Below, piece by piece: positions 1 through 8,005 of a DNA stretch of 37,684 nucleotides. The translations under genes were made by a program, and so were the position numbers. Source of the DNA: Thermoleophilia bacterium (GTDB lineage: Bacteria; Actinomycetota; Thermoleophilia; Gaiellales; Gaiellaceae); assembly GCA_025925195.1 (NCBI GenBank), contig JAICLU010000006.1, forward strand, positions 1-37,684, given 5' to 3'. Positions within the stretch are counted from its first letter, which is position 1, and every line of letters starts with the position of its first letter. The notes under the pieces were generated by a model that was not told the origin of the DNA, ran no database searches, and worked only from the letters and a program-made list of their open reading frames with translations.

Positions 1-969
1 CGCCTGTTCGCCGGCGACCGGATCAAGGGGATCATGGAGCGCTTCAACATCCCCGACGACCAGCCGATGGAGGCGAAGATCCTCAGCCGGCAGATCGAGG
101 GGGCGCAGAAGAAGGTCGAGGAGCAGAACTTCGTCATGCGCAAGAACGTCCTCAAGTACGACGACGTCCTCAACCGTCACCGTGGCCGGATCTACGAGCA
201 GCGGCGTCAGGTGCTCGAGGGCGACGACATGTCGGAGCAGGTGAAGATGTGGATCGACGAGATCGTCGAGGAGACGGTGCGGACGTTCACCGCCGACGGC
301 TTCGCCGAGGAGTGGGACCTCGAGGCATTGACGAACGCGATGGGTCAGCTCTACGGCACGGACGTGACCGTCGCCGAGCTCGTGGAGGACGGCGTCGACG
401 TCACGTCCCGCGAGGCGCTGATCGAGGAGTTCCAGACCGACGCGCGCGCGGTGTACGAGGAGAAGGAGAAGGAGTTCGGCGAGACCGACGACGGCACCGC
501 GCTGATGCGCGAGCTCGAGCGGTTCGTGATCCTCCAGGTCGTCGACGTCCGCTGGCGCGAGCACCTCGAGAACATGGACTACCTCCGCGAGGGCGTCGGC
601 CTGCGCTCGATGGCGCAGAAGGACCCGCTCGTCGAGTACACGTCCGAGGGCGAGCGCCTGTTCACCGAGCTCGGCTCGGCGATCCGCGGCGAGGTCGTGC
701 TGCACCTGTTCCACGCCGAGCTCGCGCCGGACGAGGCGCAGCAGCTGACGCAGACGCAGACCGCGAACGGCTCGCTTCACTACGAGCACGAGACGACCGC
801 CGGCGCGGCGGCGATCGCGGCCGCAGGCTCCGGTCAGGCCGTGATGGAAGGCGTGCCGTCGTCTGCCGGCGTCCAGACCGTCTACGCGAGCGAGCTGGAC
901 AAGATCGGCCGCAACGATCCGTGCTGGTGCGGAAGCGGCAAGAAGTTCAAGAAGTGTCACGGCGCCTAG
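1..969 (+). CDS. secA: Protein translocase subunit SecA, C-terminal part (5' truncated)
   Basis: SecA is the ATPase that drives unfolded preproteins through SecYEG. The window opens inside the gene in frame 1; 322 residues are visible and the true start lies upstream. The text includes the conserved stretch EEQNFVMRKNVLKYDDVLN, the helical wing/scaffold region (VDVRWREHLENMDYLREG, then LRSMAQKDPLVEY), a variable Ala-rich linker, and the C-terminal SEC-C zinc motif near the end (NDPCWCGSGKKFKKCHG; ligands C-x-C-x8-C-H), which in the family binds zinc and contacts SecB or ribosomes. The gene ends in TAG. In many Gram-positive genomes secA is next to prfB; here five genes separate them. Identification is certain; only the N-terminal motor is missing from view. 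Confidence 0.97.
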   Translation, partial: RLFAGDRIKGIMERFNIPDDQPMEAKILSRQIEGAQKKVEEQNFVMRKNVLKYDDVLNRHRGRIYEQRRQVLEGDDMSEQVKMWIDEIVEETVRTFTADGFAEEWDLEALTNAMGQLYGTDVTVAELVEDGVDVTSREALIEEFQTDARAVYEEKEKEFGETDDGTALMRELERFVILQVVDVRWREHLENMDYLREGVGLRSMAQKDPLVEYTSEGERLFTELGSAIRGEVVLHLFHAELAPDEAQQLTQTQTANGSLHYEHETTAGAAAIAAAGSGQAVMEGVPSSAGVQTVYASELDKIGRNDPCWCGSGKKFKKCHGA

Positions 970-988
970 CGCCCGCCTGAGCCCTCAC

Positions 989-994
989 TAGGCT
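989..994 (+). promoter_or_regulatory. Candidate -10 element (TAGGCT) for the ABC exporter operon
   Basis: TAGGCT lies 7 nt before the GTG start at 1002, the spacing of a leaderless actinobacterial transcript. No Shine-Dalgarno sequence is seen before that start and no clear -35 box is visible. The same TANNNT-N6/7-start layout recurs at several other first genes in the window. Confidence 0.45.
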
Positions 995-1001
995 GCATCC
1001 G

Positions 1002-1886
1002 GTGAGCGGAGTCGCGCTTCGGGAGCTGACGAAATCGTTCGGAGCGGTCCAGGCCGTGCGCGGGATCGACGTCTCGATCGAGACCGGTGAGACGGTCGCG
1101 CTGCTCGGGCCGAACGGTGCCGGCAAGTCGACGACGCTCGACATGGTGCTGGGCCTGCTCCGGCCCGACGCGGGCACCGTCAGCGTCCTCGACCTGCCGC
1201 CCGCGGACGCGGTCGCGCGCGGCTCCGTCGGCGCCATGCTGCAAACGGGCTCGCTCGTGCGGGACCTCACGGTGCGCGAGCTGCTGGCGCAGATGGCGTC
1301 GCTGTACCCGCACCCGCTCGACGTCGACGAGACGATCGCGCTCACCGGCATCGGCGAGATCTCGGACCGCAGGACGCAGAAGCTTTCGGGCGGGCAGACG
1401 CAGCGTGTCCGTTTCGCGCTCGCGCTCGTCACGAACGCGGAGCTGCTCGTCCTCGACGAGCCGACTGTCGCGATGGACGTCGAGAGCCGCCACGCGTTCT
1501 GGACGACGATGCGCGACATCGCCTCGCGCGGCAAGACCATCCTCTTCGCCACGCACTACCTCGAGGAGGCGGACGCCTACGCCGATCGCGTCGTGCTGAT
1601 GGCCCAGGGACGGGTCGTCGCCGACGGGCCGCCGACCGAGATCAAGGCGATGGTCGGCTCGCGGACGATCCGCGCCACGTTGCCGGACGTGCCGCTGGAA
1701 CGTCTCGAGCGGCTCCCGGGCGTCGCCCACGCCGAGCGGCGCGGCGAGGCAGTCGTGCTCCGCTGCTCCGACTCCGACCGGGCTGTCCGCGCCTTGCTCG
1801 CCCGCCATCCCGAGGTGCGCGACCTCGAGATCGGCGGCGCCGGGCTCGAGGAGGCATTCCTGCAACTCACGGCCGCACGCGCATGA
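1002..1886 (+). CDS. ABC transporter ATP-binding protein (ABC-2 / DrrA-like exporter)
   Basis: This 294-residue nucleotide-binding subunit should power the permease encoded next to it. Visible motifs are Walker A GPNGAGKST near residue 35, Q-loop region MLQTGSLVRDLTV, signature LSGGQTQR, Walker B LLVLDEPT and H-loop ATHY. The roughly 80-residue C-terminal extension is typical of drug, antibiotic or polymer exporters of the DrrA/CcmA type. The start is GTG, 7 nt after a TAGGCT box. The stop overlaps the permease ATG by 4 bp (ATGA), so the two are translationally coupled. Substrate is unknown. The downstream sigma factor and membrane propellers suggest an envelope-related role, which is inference. 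Confidence 0.92.
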   Translation: MSGVALRELTKSFGAVQAVRGIDVSIETGETVALLGPNGAGKSTTLDMVLGLLRPDAGTVSVLDLPPADAVARGSVGAMLQTGSLVRDLTVRELLAQMASLYPHPLDVDETIALTGIGEISDRRTQKLSGGQTQRVRFALALVTNAELLVLDEPTVAMDVESRHAFWTTMRDIASRGKTILFATHYLEEADAYADRVVLMAQGRVVADGPPTEIKAMVGSRTIRATLPDVPLERLERLPGVAHAERRGEAVVLRCSDSDRAVRALLARHPEVRDLEIGGAGLEEAFLQLTAARA

Positions 1887-2617
1887 GCTCGACGACGTAC
1901 ATGCGGTACGAGCTGTTGCGGACGTTCCGCCAGCGGCGGTTCGTCCTGCTCGCGTTCGGTTTTCCGCTCGTCCTCTACTTCGTCGTCGCCGCGCCGAACC
2001 GGAACGAGCACGACCTCGGCGGCACGGGGCTCGGCGCGCCGCTCTACTTCATGGTCGGCTACGCGGCGTTCGGCGCCATGAACGCGATGCTGAGCTGCGG
2101 CGCGCGCATCGCGGGCGAGCGGCAGGCCGGCTGGACGCGGCAGCTGCGCCTGACGCCGCTCTCGCCGCGGACGTACCTGCGGACGAAGGTGCTGACCGGG
2201 TACCTGATGGCGATCTGCTCGCTCGCGACGATGTACGCGGCCGGCAGCATCCTCGGCGTCCGGCTCGGCGCCGGCGAGTGGCTGCGGATGATCGTGCTCG
2301 TCCTCGTCGGACTCGTCCCGTTCGCTGCGCTCGGCGTCTGCCTCGGCCATCTGCTCACGACCGACGCAGTCGGGCCGGCGATGGGCGGGACGGTCGCTCT
2401 CTTCTCGATCCTCGGCGGGACGTGGTTCCCGGTGCAGCACGGCGCGCTGCACGACATCGCCACCGTCCTGCCGTCGTACTGGCTCGTCCAGGCCGGTCAC
2501 GTGGCGCTCGGCGGCAAGGGCTGGACGGCGACCGGCTGGCTCGTGATCGCCGCCTGGACGGCGGCGCTCGCGGCCGCGGCGACCGCCGCCTACCGCAGGG
2601 ACACCGGCCGGACCTGA
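1883..2617 (+). CDS. ABC-2 type transporter permease
   Basis: This 244-residue integral membrane protein has about six hydrophobic segments: near residues 20-37, 52-75, 105-125, 133-155, 165-185 and 218-238. The C-terminal part (ILGGTWFPV, then LPSYWLVQAGHVALGG) is typical of ABC-2 permeases of antibiotic or lipid exporters. It overlaps the ATPase gene by 4 bp, and its TGA shares a base with the ATG of the sigma-factor gene (TGATG), so exporter and regulator appear to be one transcript. It presumably dimerises and pairs with the preceding ATPase. Substrate cannot be told from sequence. Confidence 0.9.
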   Translation: MSSTTYMRYELLRTFRQRRFVLLAFGFPLVLYFVVAAPNRNEHDLGGTGLGAPLYFMVGYAAFGAMNAMLSCGARIAGERQAGWTRQLRLTPLSPRTYLRTKVLTGYLMAICSLATMYAAGSILGVRLGAGEWLRMIVLVLVGLVPFAALGVCLGHLLTTDAVGPAMGGTVALFSILGGTWFPVQHGALHDIATVLPSYWLVQAGHVALGGKGWTATGWLVIAAWTAALAAAATAAYRRDTGRT

Positions 2618-3168
2618 TGGACCTGACGGCCCGTCTCGGCCGTATCTCTCCCATTGAGGCCGGGACGCCAGACGAGCGAGCGCTGGTCCGGGCCGCGCAG
2701 GACGGATCGGCCGAGGCGATGGAGGGGCTGTACCGCGCCCACTGGCCTCGCGCGTACCGCGCTGCCTATCTCGTCGTGCACGATGCGGCCGGGGCCGAGG
2801 ACATCGCCCAGGAGGCGTTCCTCGCCGCCATCCGTGCGCTCGACCGGTTCGACCGCCGCCGGCCCTTCGGGCCGTGGCTGCACCGGATCGTCGTCAACCG
2901 TGCCATCGACTGGTCGCGCGCACGAAGCCTGCGGCGGGAGGTCGAGGAGGACGCATCGGCGGCGGCCGAGCCCGACCCGCCGGCCGAGTTGCCCGAGCTC
3001 GTCCGCTCGCTCGCCGCGCTGCAGCCGGAGCAACGTGCCGTGATCGTGCTGCGCCACCTCCTCGGGTACACGCCGGGCGAGATCGCCGACCTGCTCGACC
3101 TGCCGCGGGGCACCGTCAACTCCCGGCTGCGCCGCGGGCTCGACGCCCTCTCGAAGGACGTCGAGTGA
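2617..3168 (+). CDS. ECF-type RNA polymerase sigma factor (sigma-70 family)
   Basis: This 183-residue protein has the two-domain ECF layout. Sigma region 2 covers about residues 25-95 (AEDIAQEAFLAAIRAL, then PFGPWLHRIVVNRAIDW). An acidic Ala/Glu/Pro linker follows. Sigma region 4 covers about residues 125-180, with the helix-turn-helix YTPGEIADLLDLPRGTVNSRL. It should recruit RNA polymerase to a specific regulon, perhaps this operon. The ATG was chosen because it gives the normal ECF length and overlaps the permease stop as TGATG. The next gene, also TGATG-coupled, encodes a single-pass membrane protein in the usual anti-sigma position. Confidence 0.92.
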   Translation: MDLTARLGRISPIEAGTPDERALVRAAQDGSAEAMEGLYRAHWPRAYRAAYLVVHDAAGAEDIAQEAFLAAIRALDRFDRRRPFGPWLHRIVVNRAIDWSRARSLRREVEEDASAAAEPDPPAELPELVRSLAALQPEQRAVIVLRHLLGYTPGEIADLLDLPRGTVNSRLRRGLDALSKDVE

Positions 3169-4238
3169 TGAGCCCGCTCGACGGCTTCCGGGCGCCGGGC
3201 GAGGCCGCGGCGCAGGAGCGGGGCCGGCACGTCGTCGCCGCCGCGTACGCGCGGCGCCAGCCGGTGCAGCGGCGCCGTGCCCCGATCCGGCTGCTGCTCG
3301 CGCTCGGCACCGTGGCGGCGCTGGCCGCGGTCGCATTCACGCCGCCCGGCCATGCCGTTCTCACCTCGGTTCGCAAGGCGATCGGCATCGAGCACGCGCA
3401 GGACGCCCTCTCGGCGCTGCCGGCTCCGGGCCGGATCCTCGCCGGCGGCTGGATCGTGAATGCCGACGGCTCGGCACGCCGCCTCGGCGCGTACGCCGAC
3501 TCTTCCTGGTCGCCCTTCGGACGGTTCGTCGTCACCGCGGCGGGCGATCGGATCGTGGCCCTCACGGACGCCGGTGCCGTGCGGTGGCAGCTAGGTCGGC
3601 CGGTGACGTCCCTGCCTCGGTGGGGCGGCACGCGGACGGACACCCGCATCGCCTATTTCAGCGGGCAGCAGCTTCGCATCGTCGCGGGCGACGGAACGGG
3701 GGACCGGCCCGTCTCCATGCACCTCGTTCCGCGCATCGCACCGGCCTGGCGGCCCGGGTCCTCGTTCACGCTGGCATACGCGGAGACGCACGGCCGGGTG
3801 CGAGTGCTCGACGTCGAGCGCCGCCGCCTGGTGTTCGCGGCAGGCGGCCTCGCAGCACCGCGGAAGCTGGAATGGTCGTCGGACGGCCGCCGTCTCCTCG
3901 TGGTGACGCGATCGGGGCTCGTCGTGTTCGACGAGCGCGGCCGTCGAGTCGCGCGCCGCACCGGCCGCTTCGTCGACGCCGCATTTCTGCCCGCATCCGA
4001 TCGCGTCGTGACGCTGACCCGTCACGTGCTGTCGCTCGACGGCAGGACGCTCTTCCGCACCTCGGGCGAGCTCGGGCAGGTCGTCCCGTCGCCGAACGGC
4101 CGCCGGCTGCTCGTCACCTGGCCGGAGGCCGACCAGTGGCTGTTCGTGCCGACCCAAGGCGGCCGCGTGCGCGCAGTCGGGAACATCGCCGCCCAGCTCG
4201 ACGGCAGCGGCTTCCCGGTCGACGGCTGGACCTCCTGA
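3168..4238 (+). CDS. Membrane-anchored beta-propeller protein, putative anti-sigma factor
   Basis: This 356-residue protein has a short basic cytoplasmic N-terminus (about residues 1-42), one transmembrane helix (about 43-62, LLLALGTVAALAAVAF), and an outside domain built from repeats of the TolB/PD40 propeller type. Repeat-like pieces include SSWSPFGRFVVTAAGDRIVAL, LEWSSDGRRLLVVT and VVPSPNGRRLLVTWP. There is no zinc-binding HxxxCxxC anti-sigma motif. Position directly after an ECF sigma gene with a TGATG overlap makes an anti-sigma or sensor role likely, the propeller sensing an envelope signal; this is inference. The propeller identification is fair, the regulatory role less sure. Confidence 0.72.
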   Translation: MSPLDGFRAPGEAAAQERGRHVVAAAYARRQPVQRRRAPIRLLLALGTVAALAAVAFTPPGHAVLTSVRKAIGIEHAQDALSALPAPGRILAGGWIVNADGSARRLGAYADSSWSPFGRFVVTAAGDRIVALTDAGAVRWQLGRPVTSLPRWGGTRTDTRIAYFSGQQLRIVAGDGTGDRPVSMHLVPRIAPAWRPGSSFTLAYAETHGRVRVLDVERRRLVFAAGGLAAPRKLEWSSDGRRLLVVTRSGLVVFDERGRRVARRTGRFVDAAFLPASDRVVTLTRHVLSLDGRTLFRTSGELGQVVPSPNGRRLLVTWPEADQWLFVPTQGGRVRAVGNIAAQLDGSGFPVDGWTS

Positions 4239-4261
4239 GCGCCGGCGAGCGTAGTTCGCAC

Positions 4262-5209
4262 ATGACACGTCTGGTGCTCGTCCTCGCCGCCGCGCTCGCC
4301 CTGGCCCCCGTCGCGCTCGCCGACGGCCCGATGCCCTATTCGTCGCAGCAGGGGACGGGCGTCCTCTCGGCGGACGGCTCGCTCCGCTATACCGCCGTCG
4401 GCGCCGTCTTCGGGGGAAGCACGATCATCGAAGCGATCTCGACGCACGGCGGGACGATCCGCCGGTACGACAACCTGCCCGGCTCCTACGGCGTCCCGCT
4501 CGGGGCAGACGGCAACGGCGACGGCATCTCGCCGGACGGCAAGACCCTCATCCTCGGAGACGTCTCGTACAGCTACCCGCGCACGAAGAGCGCATTCGCC
4601 GTCGTCGCCCTCCCGTCGCTGCGCGTGCGGCAGGTGTTCGCGCTGCACGGCGACTTCGCGTTCGACGCCCTGTCGCCCGACGGCTCGCGCCTCTATCTCA
4701 TCCAGCACGTCGACCGGCAGGATCAGACCCGTTACGTCGTACGGGCATACGACATCCCGTCGCTGACGCTGCTCCCGGGACGCATCGCCGACCGGACGCA
4801 GAAGAGCTGGGTGATGAAGGGATCGCCGGTCACGCGCACCGCCTCCGCCGGCGGGCGCTATGTCTACACGCTGTATTCGAACCCCGGCGGCTTTCCCTTC
4901 GTCCACGCCCTCGACACGGTGCGCGGCGTCGCGCACTGCGTCGGCCTGCCGTGGCGCGGAGCCGAGAGCGGCGTCTACAACATGCGGCTCGCGCTGCACG
5001 GCGGCAAGCTCCGGGTGCACTTCGTGAGCGGGCGGTCGTGGCTGAGCGTCGACACGACCACCTGGCGCGTTTCGGCCGATCGGGGCGGCGGCTTCGCGTG
5101 GTGGTGGCTCGCGGCGGCTCTCGTTGCCGTCGTCACGCTCGGCGGCGCCGGGTACCATCGCCTCCGCCATGGCCGACGAACGGGAGCTTTCACTCCAAGA
5201 ACAGCTTGA
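4262..5209 (+). CDS. Exported beta-propeller-like protein with C-terminal membrane anchor
   Basis: This 315-residue protein starts with a signal peptide (LVLVLAAALALAPVALA, probable cut before DGP). The domain that follows has PD40/WD40-like pieces such as GVLSADGSLRYTAVG, GISPDGKTLILGD and ALSPDGSRLYLIQH. Near the C-terminus a hydrophobic helix (WWWLAAALVAVVTLGGAGY) is followed by basic residues HRLRHGRR, so the mature protein would be anchored outside with a short cytoplasmic tail. It lies 23 bp after the putative anti-sigma gene and may be a partner or target of that system. Its last 41 bp overlap the start of prfB in another frame. The family is not recognised further. Confidence 0.7.
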   Translation: MTRLVLVLAAALALAPVALADGPMPYSSQQGTGVLSADGSLRYTAVGAVFGGSTIIEAISTHGGTIRRYDNLPGSYGVPLGADGNGDGISPDGKTLILGDVSYSYPRTKSAFAVVALPSLRVRQVFALHGDFAFDALSPDGSRLYLIQHVDRQDQTRYVVRAYDIPSLTLLPGRIADRTQKSWVMKGSPVTRTASAGGRYVYTLYSNPGGFPFVHALDTVRGVAHCVGLPWRGAESGVYNMRLALHGGKLRVHFVSGRSWLSVDTTTWRVSADRGGGFAWWWLAAALVAVVTLGGAGYHRLRHGRRTGAFTPRTA

Positions 5210-6267
5210 AGGGATCGGAGCCCAGTTGGACTGGGTTCGTGGTTACCTTTGACCCGGCTGCGCTGAAGGCCCGCGTCGACGAGCTCGAGGGTGAGCTCTC
5301 GAAGCCCGATTTCTGGAACGACCAGCAACGCGCGGCCAAGCTGAGCGGCGAGCACCAGCGCGCGCAGCGCAACCTGACGCGCTACGACGAGCTCGTCTCG
5401 AACGTCGAGTTCCTGCGTGAGGGAATCGGCGCGTTCCCCGACGAGGAGCTGCTGCCGACGCTCGCCGAGGTGCAAAACGAGCTGGCGCGACTGCAGGAGG
5501 CAGCGCTCTTCCGCGGTGAGTACGACTCGGGCGACGCGGTCGTCACGATCCAGTCCGACGCCGGCGGCACGGACGCGCAGGACTTCGCCGAGATCCTCCT
5601 GCGCATGTACCTCCGCTGGGCGGCCGACCGGAAGTTCAAGACCGAGATCCTCGAGACGAGCCCGGGCGAGGAGTACGGCATCAAGTCGGCGACGTTCACG
5701 ATCGGCGGCGAGAATGCGTACGGGATCCTCAAGGCCGAGCGCGGCAAGCACCGTCTCGTACGGCAGAGCCCGTTCGACCAGGCGCACCGCCGGCACACGA
5801 GCTTCGCGCAGGTGATCGTCGCGCCGCTGCTCGACGAGACCGGCGACATCGAGCTCGACGAGGACGAGATCCGCGTCGACACCTTCCGTTCCTCAGGCGC
5901 GGGCGGGCAGCACGTCAACAAGACCGACTCCGCCGTGCGGCTGACCCACCTGCCGTCCGGCATCGTCGTATCGGTGCAGAACGAGCGCAGCCAGACGGCG
6001 AACAAGGACACCGCGATGAAGATTCTCCGCTCGCGCCTCGCCGAGAAAGCGGAGGAGGAGCGCGACGCCGAGCTCGCGAAGGAACGGGGCGGCGTCTCGA
6101 TGGGCTTCGGCGGCAACGCGATCCGCAGTTACGTCCTGCACCCGTATCAGCTCGTAAAAGACCACCGGACCGAGTACGAAGTGGGCAATACGCAGGGGGT
6201 TCTCGACGGCGACCTCGACGGGTTCATCCGGGCGTATCTCTTGCAAGCAGCAGGAAACGGCGCTTGA
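5169..6267 (+). CDS. prfB: Peptide chain release factor 2 (RF2), programmed +1 frameshift
   Basis: RF2 terminates translation at UGA and UAA. The gene is split over two frames. Codons 1-27 run from ATG 5169 to CTT 5247-5249 and meet an in-frame TGA at 5250-5252. A +1 shift on CTT-TGA-C continues at GAC 5251 to the stop at 6267. The joined protein is 365 residues, exactly the E. coli RF2 length, and the junction reads RGYL-DPAA. The anticodon-like SPF tripeptide is in RQSPFDQAHRRHTSF and the catalytic GGQ is in SSGAGGQHVNKTDSAVR. The start overlaps the upstream propeller gene by 41 bp. ftsE follows after 21 bp. Confidence 0.96.
5247..5253 (+). other. prfB: prfB programmed +1 frameshift site (CTT TGA C)
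   Basis: The slippery codon CTT, the in-frame stop TGA and the following C match the classical autoregulatory RF2 site. When RF2 is scarce, slow termination at the UGA lets the ribosome shift +1 and make full-length RF2. The Shine-Dalgarno-like stimulator that E. coli has 3 nt upstream of CTT (AGGGGG) is here only a weak GTGG at 5239-5242. Confidence 0.93.
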
Positions 6268-6288
6268 GCCGCCGAAGGGTCGGCTAGA

Positions 6289-7098
6289 GTGGAGGCTCCG
6301 CCCCGTCCAGAACCTCCGCCATCCCAGGACGTGACCGACCTTCAGATAGAGCCCATCGTCGACTCCACCGAGGAGCGTCTCCGCGTGGCCGAAGCCGCCA
6401 CGGGCGCAGGGGCGATGATCGTGTTCGACACGGTCTCGAAGGTCTACGACCCCGACGTCGTCGCGCTCCGCGCGGTCTCGTTCGTGATCGACAAGGGCGA
6501 GTTCGTCTTCATCGTGGGCGCCTCCGGCTCGGGCAAGTCGACGCTGATCAAGCTGTTGCTGAAGGAGGTCGAGCCGACCGAAGGTCGCATCATGGTCGGC
6601 GGTCGCGACCTAACGCGCCTCACCGGCGGCAAGGTGCCGGCGCTGCGGCGCAACGTCGGCTGCGTCTTCCAGGACTTCAAGCTGCTGCCGAGCCGCACCG
6701 CAGCCGAGAACGTCGCGTACGCGCTCAAGGTGCAGGGCGAGAGCCGTACCTCCATCCGCCGCAAGGTGCCCGAGGTCATGAACATGGTCGGCCTCGCGCA
6801 CAAGATGAACAGCTATCCCGACGAGCTGTCGGGCGGGGAGCAGCAGCGCGTGTCGATCGCGCGCGCCGTCGTGAACCATCCGCCGCTCCTCGTCTGCGAC
6901 GAGCCGACCGGCAACCTCGACCCGGACACCTCGGTCGGGATCATGCAGCTCCTGTATCGCATCAACCGGGCCGGCACGACGATCCTCATGGTCACGCACG
7001 ACCGCGAGATGGTCGACAAGATGCGCAAGCGCGTGATCGCGCTCGAGGGCGGGCGCCTCGCCCGCGACGAGCGCCGCGGCGGGTACACGTCCGAATGA
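6289..7098 (+). CDS. ftsE: Cell division ATP-binding protein FtsE
   Basis: FtsE is the ABC-type ATPase that, with FtsX, activates peptidoglycan hydrolases at the division site. Motifs: Walker A GASGSGKST, Q-loop CVFQDFKLLPSRT (the FtsE hallmark), signature LSGGEQQR, Walker B LLVCDEPTGNLDPDTS, H-loop VTHDREM. With the GTG at 6289 (GAAGGG 9 nt upstream) the protein has 269 residues, about 42 more than usual. The ATG at 6415 (MIVFDTVSKVY) would give the normal length, but its ribosome-binding site is badly spaced. So the acidic N-terminal extension is either genuine or a start error. It overlaps ftsX by ATGA. Confidence 0.93.
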   Translation: MEAPPRPEPPPSQDVTDLQIEPIVDSTEERLRVAEAATGAGAMIVFDTVSKVYDPDVVALRAVSFVIDKGEFVFIVGASGSGKSTLIKLLLKEVEPTEGRIMVGGRDLTRLTGGKVPALRRNVGCVFQDFKLLPSRTAAENVAYALKVQGESRTSIRRKVPEVMNMVGLAHKMNSYPDELSGGEQQRVSIARAVVNHPPLLVCDEPTGNLDPDTSVGIMQLLYRINRAGTTILMVTHDREMVDKMRKRVIALEGGRLARDERRGGYTSE

Positions 7099-7970
7099 TC
7101 GCTCGGGTCAGGCTGCTGTTCTCCGAGGCGTGGTCCTCGATCACGTCGAACGTCTCGACGACGTTCGCGGCGACGATGACGGTGTTGATCGGGATGTTCC
7201 TGCTCGGCCTGTTCATCGCGCTCGGCACATGGGTCCTCTCGTGGAGCGACCACATCAAGAAGGAGCTGCAGGTCAAGGTCTACTTCGTCTCGAACGCGAC
7301 CGACGCCCAGGAGGTCGCGGTCGGGCAGAAGCTGAAGCGCCTCGACAACGTGAAGCTCGTCACCTTCGTCTCCAAAGAGAAGGCGTTCGCGACGCAGAAG
7401 AAGAAGTACCCCGACCTGTACTCGCATGTGCCGTCGAATCCGCTGCCGGACGCCTACCTCGTGACTCCGACCAAGGGCGACTTCACGCCCGAGATCGGCA
7501 AGACGATCGTCCGCGCCCACTACGCCGGCGTCGACGACGTCAACTGGGGCTCGCAGACCGCGAAGCGCGTGCTGACGATCGCGGAGGTGATCTGGATCGC
7601 CTTCCTCGTCGCGGTCGTCCTGCTCGTCATCGCGTCGACCCTGCTGATCGCGAACACGATCAGGTTGTCGATCTTCGCGCGGCGACGGGAGATCGAGGTG
7701 ATGAAGCTCGTCGGCGCGACGAACTGGTTCATCCGCGGCCCGTTCATGCTCGAGGGGCTGCTCTGTGGCCTCATCGGGGCGGTTGTGGCGGTGATCCTGC
7801 TCGTGATCGGCAAGGAGGTGGCGCTGCCGGCGCTCCTGCCGCACATCGGCGGCGGCTCCGACGTCCACGCGCTCCCGTTCGGCCTCAACGCGCTCGCGTT
7901 GCTCGCGGCCGGCCTCTTACTGGGTGCCGCAGGCTCCGGCCTGACGATGCGCCGCTTCCTCCAGGTCTAG
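7095..7970 (+). CDS. ftsX: Cell division protein FtsX (permease-like)
   Basis: This 291-residue partner of FtsE has the expected topology: a short cytoplasmic N-terminus, TM1 at about residues 22-50, an extracellular domain (about 55-165, containing VKVYFVSNATDAQEVAV and LPDAYLVTP), then three further membrane helices (about 172-198, 220-245 and 262-285). The cytoplasmic motif RREIEVMKLVGATNWFIRGPF between TM2 and TM3 is the FtsX signature. In Gram-positives the extracellular loop binds a peptidoglycan hydrolase or its activator. None is encoded here; an S41 protease gene follows instead. The start overlaps ftsE by 4 bp. Confidence 0.95.
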   Translation: MIARVRLLFSEAWSSITSNVSTTFAATMTVLIGMFLLGLFIALGTWVLSWSDHIKKELQVKVYFVSNATDAQEVAVGQKLKRLDNVKLVTFVSKEKAFATQKKKYPDLYSHVPSNPLPDAYLVTPTKGDFTPEIGKTIVRAHYAGVDDVNWGSQTAKRVLTIAEVIWIAFLVAVVLLVIASTLLIANTIRLSIFARRREIEVMKLVGATNWFIRGPFMLEGLLCGLIGAVVAVILLVIGKEVALPALLPHIGGGSDVHALPFGLNALALLAAGLLLGAAGSGLTMRRFLQV

Positions 7971-8005
7971 CGAAGAGCGCGCGGCGGTCGTATGCTGCCG
8001 CCGAC

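Noticed and set aside
5153-5158. TACCAT as a leaderless -10 for prfB
   Set aside because: The spacing to the ATG is 10 nt, outside the 6-7 nt seen for the other genes, and it lies within the upstream coding region; not strong enough to list.
4951-5168. Frame-1 extension upstream of prfB
   Set aside because: It is antisense-like Arg/Ala text inside the propeller gene. RF2 length and the frameshift show the true start at 5169 in a different frame.
6289-6414. Trimming ftsE to start at ATG 6415
   Set aside because: This would give the usual FtsE length, but its AGGGG is only 2 nt from the ATG, whereas GTG 6289 has GAAGGG at good spacing. The longer form is kept and the doubt recorded.
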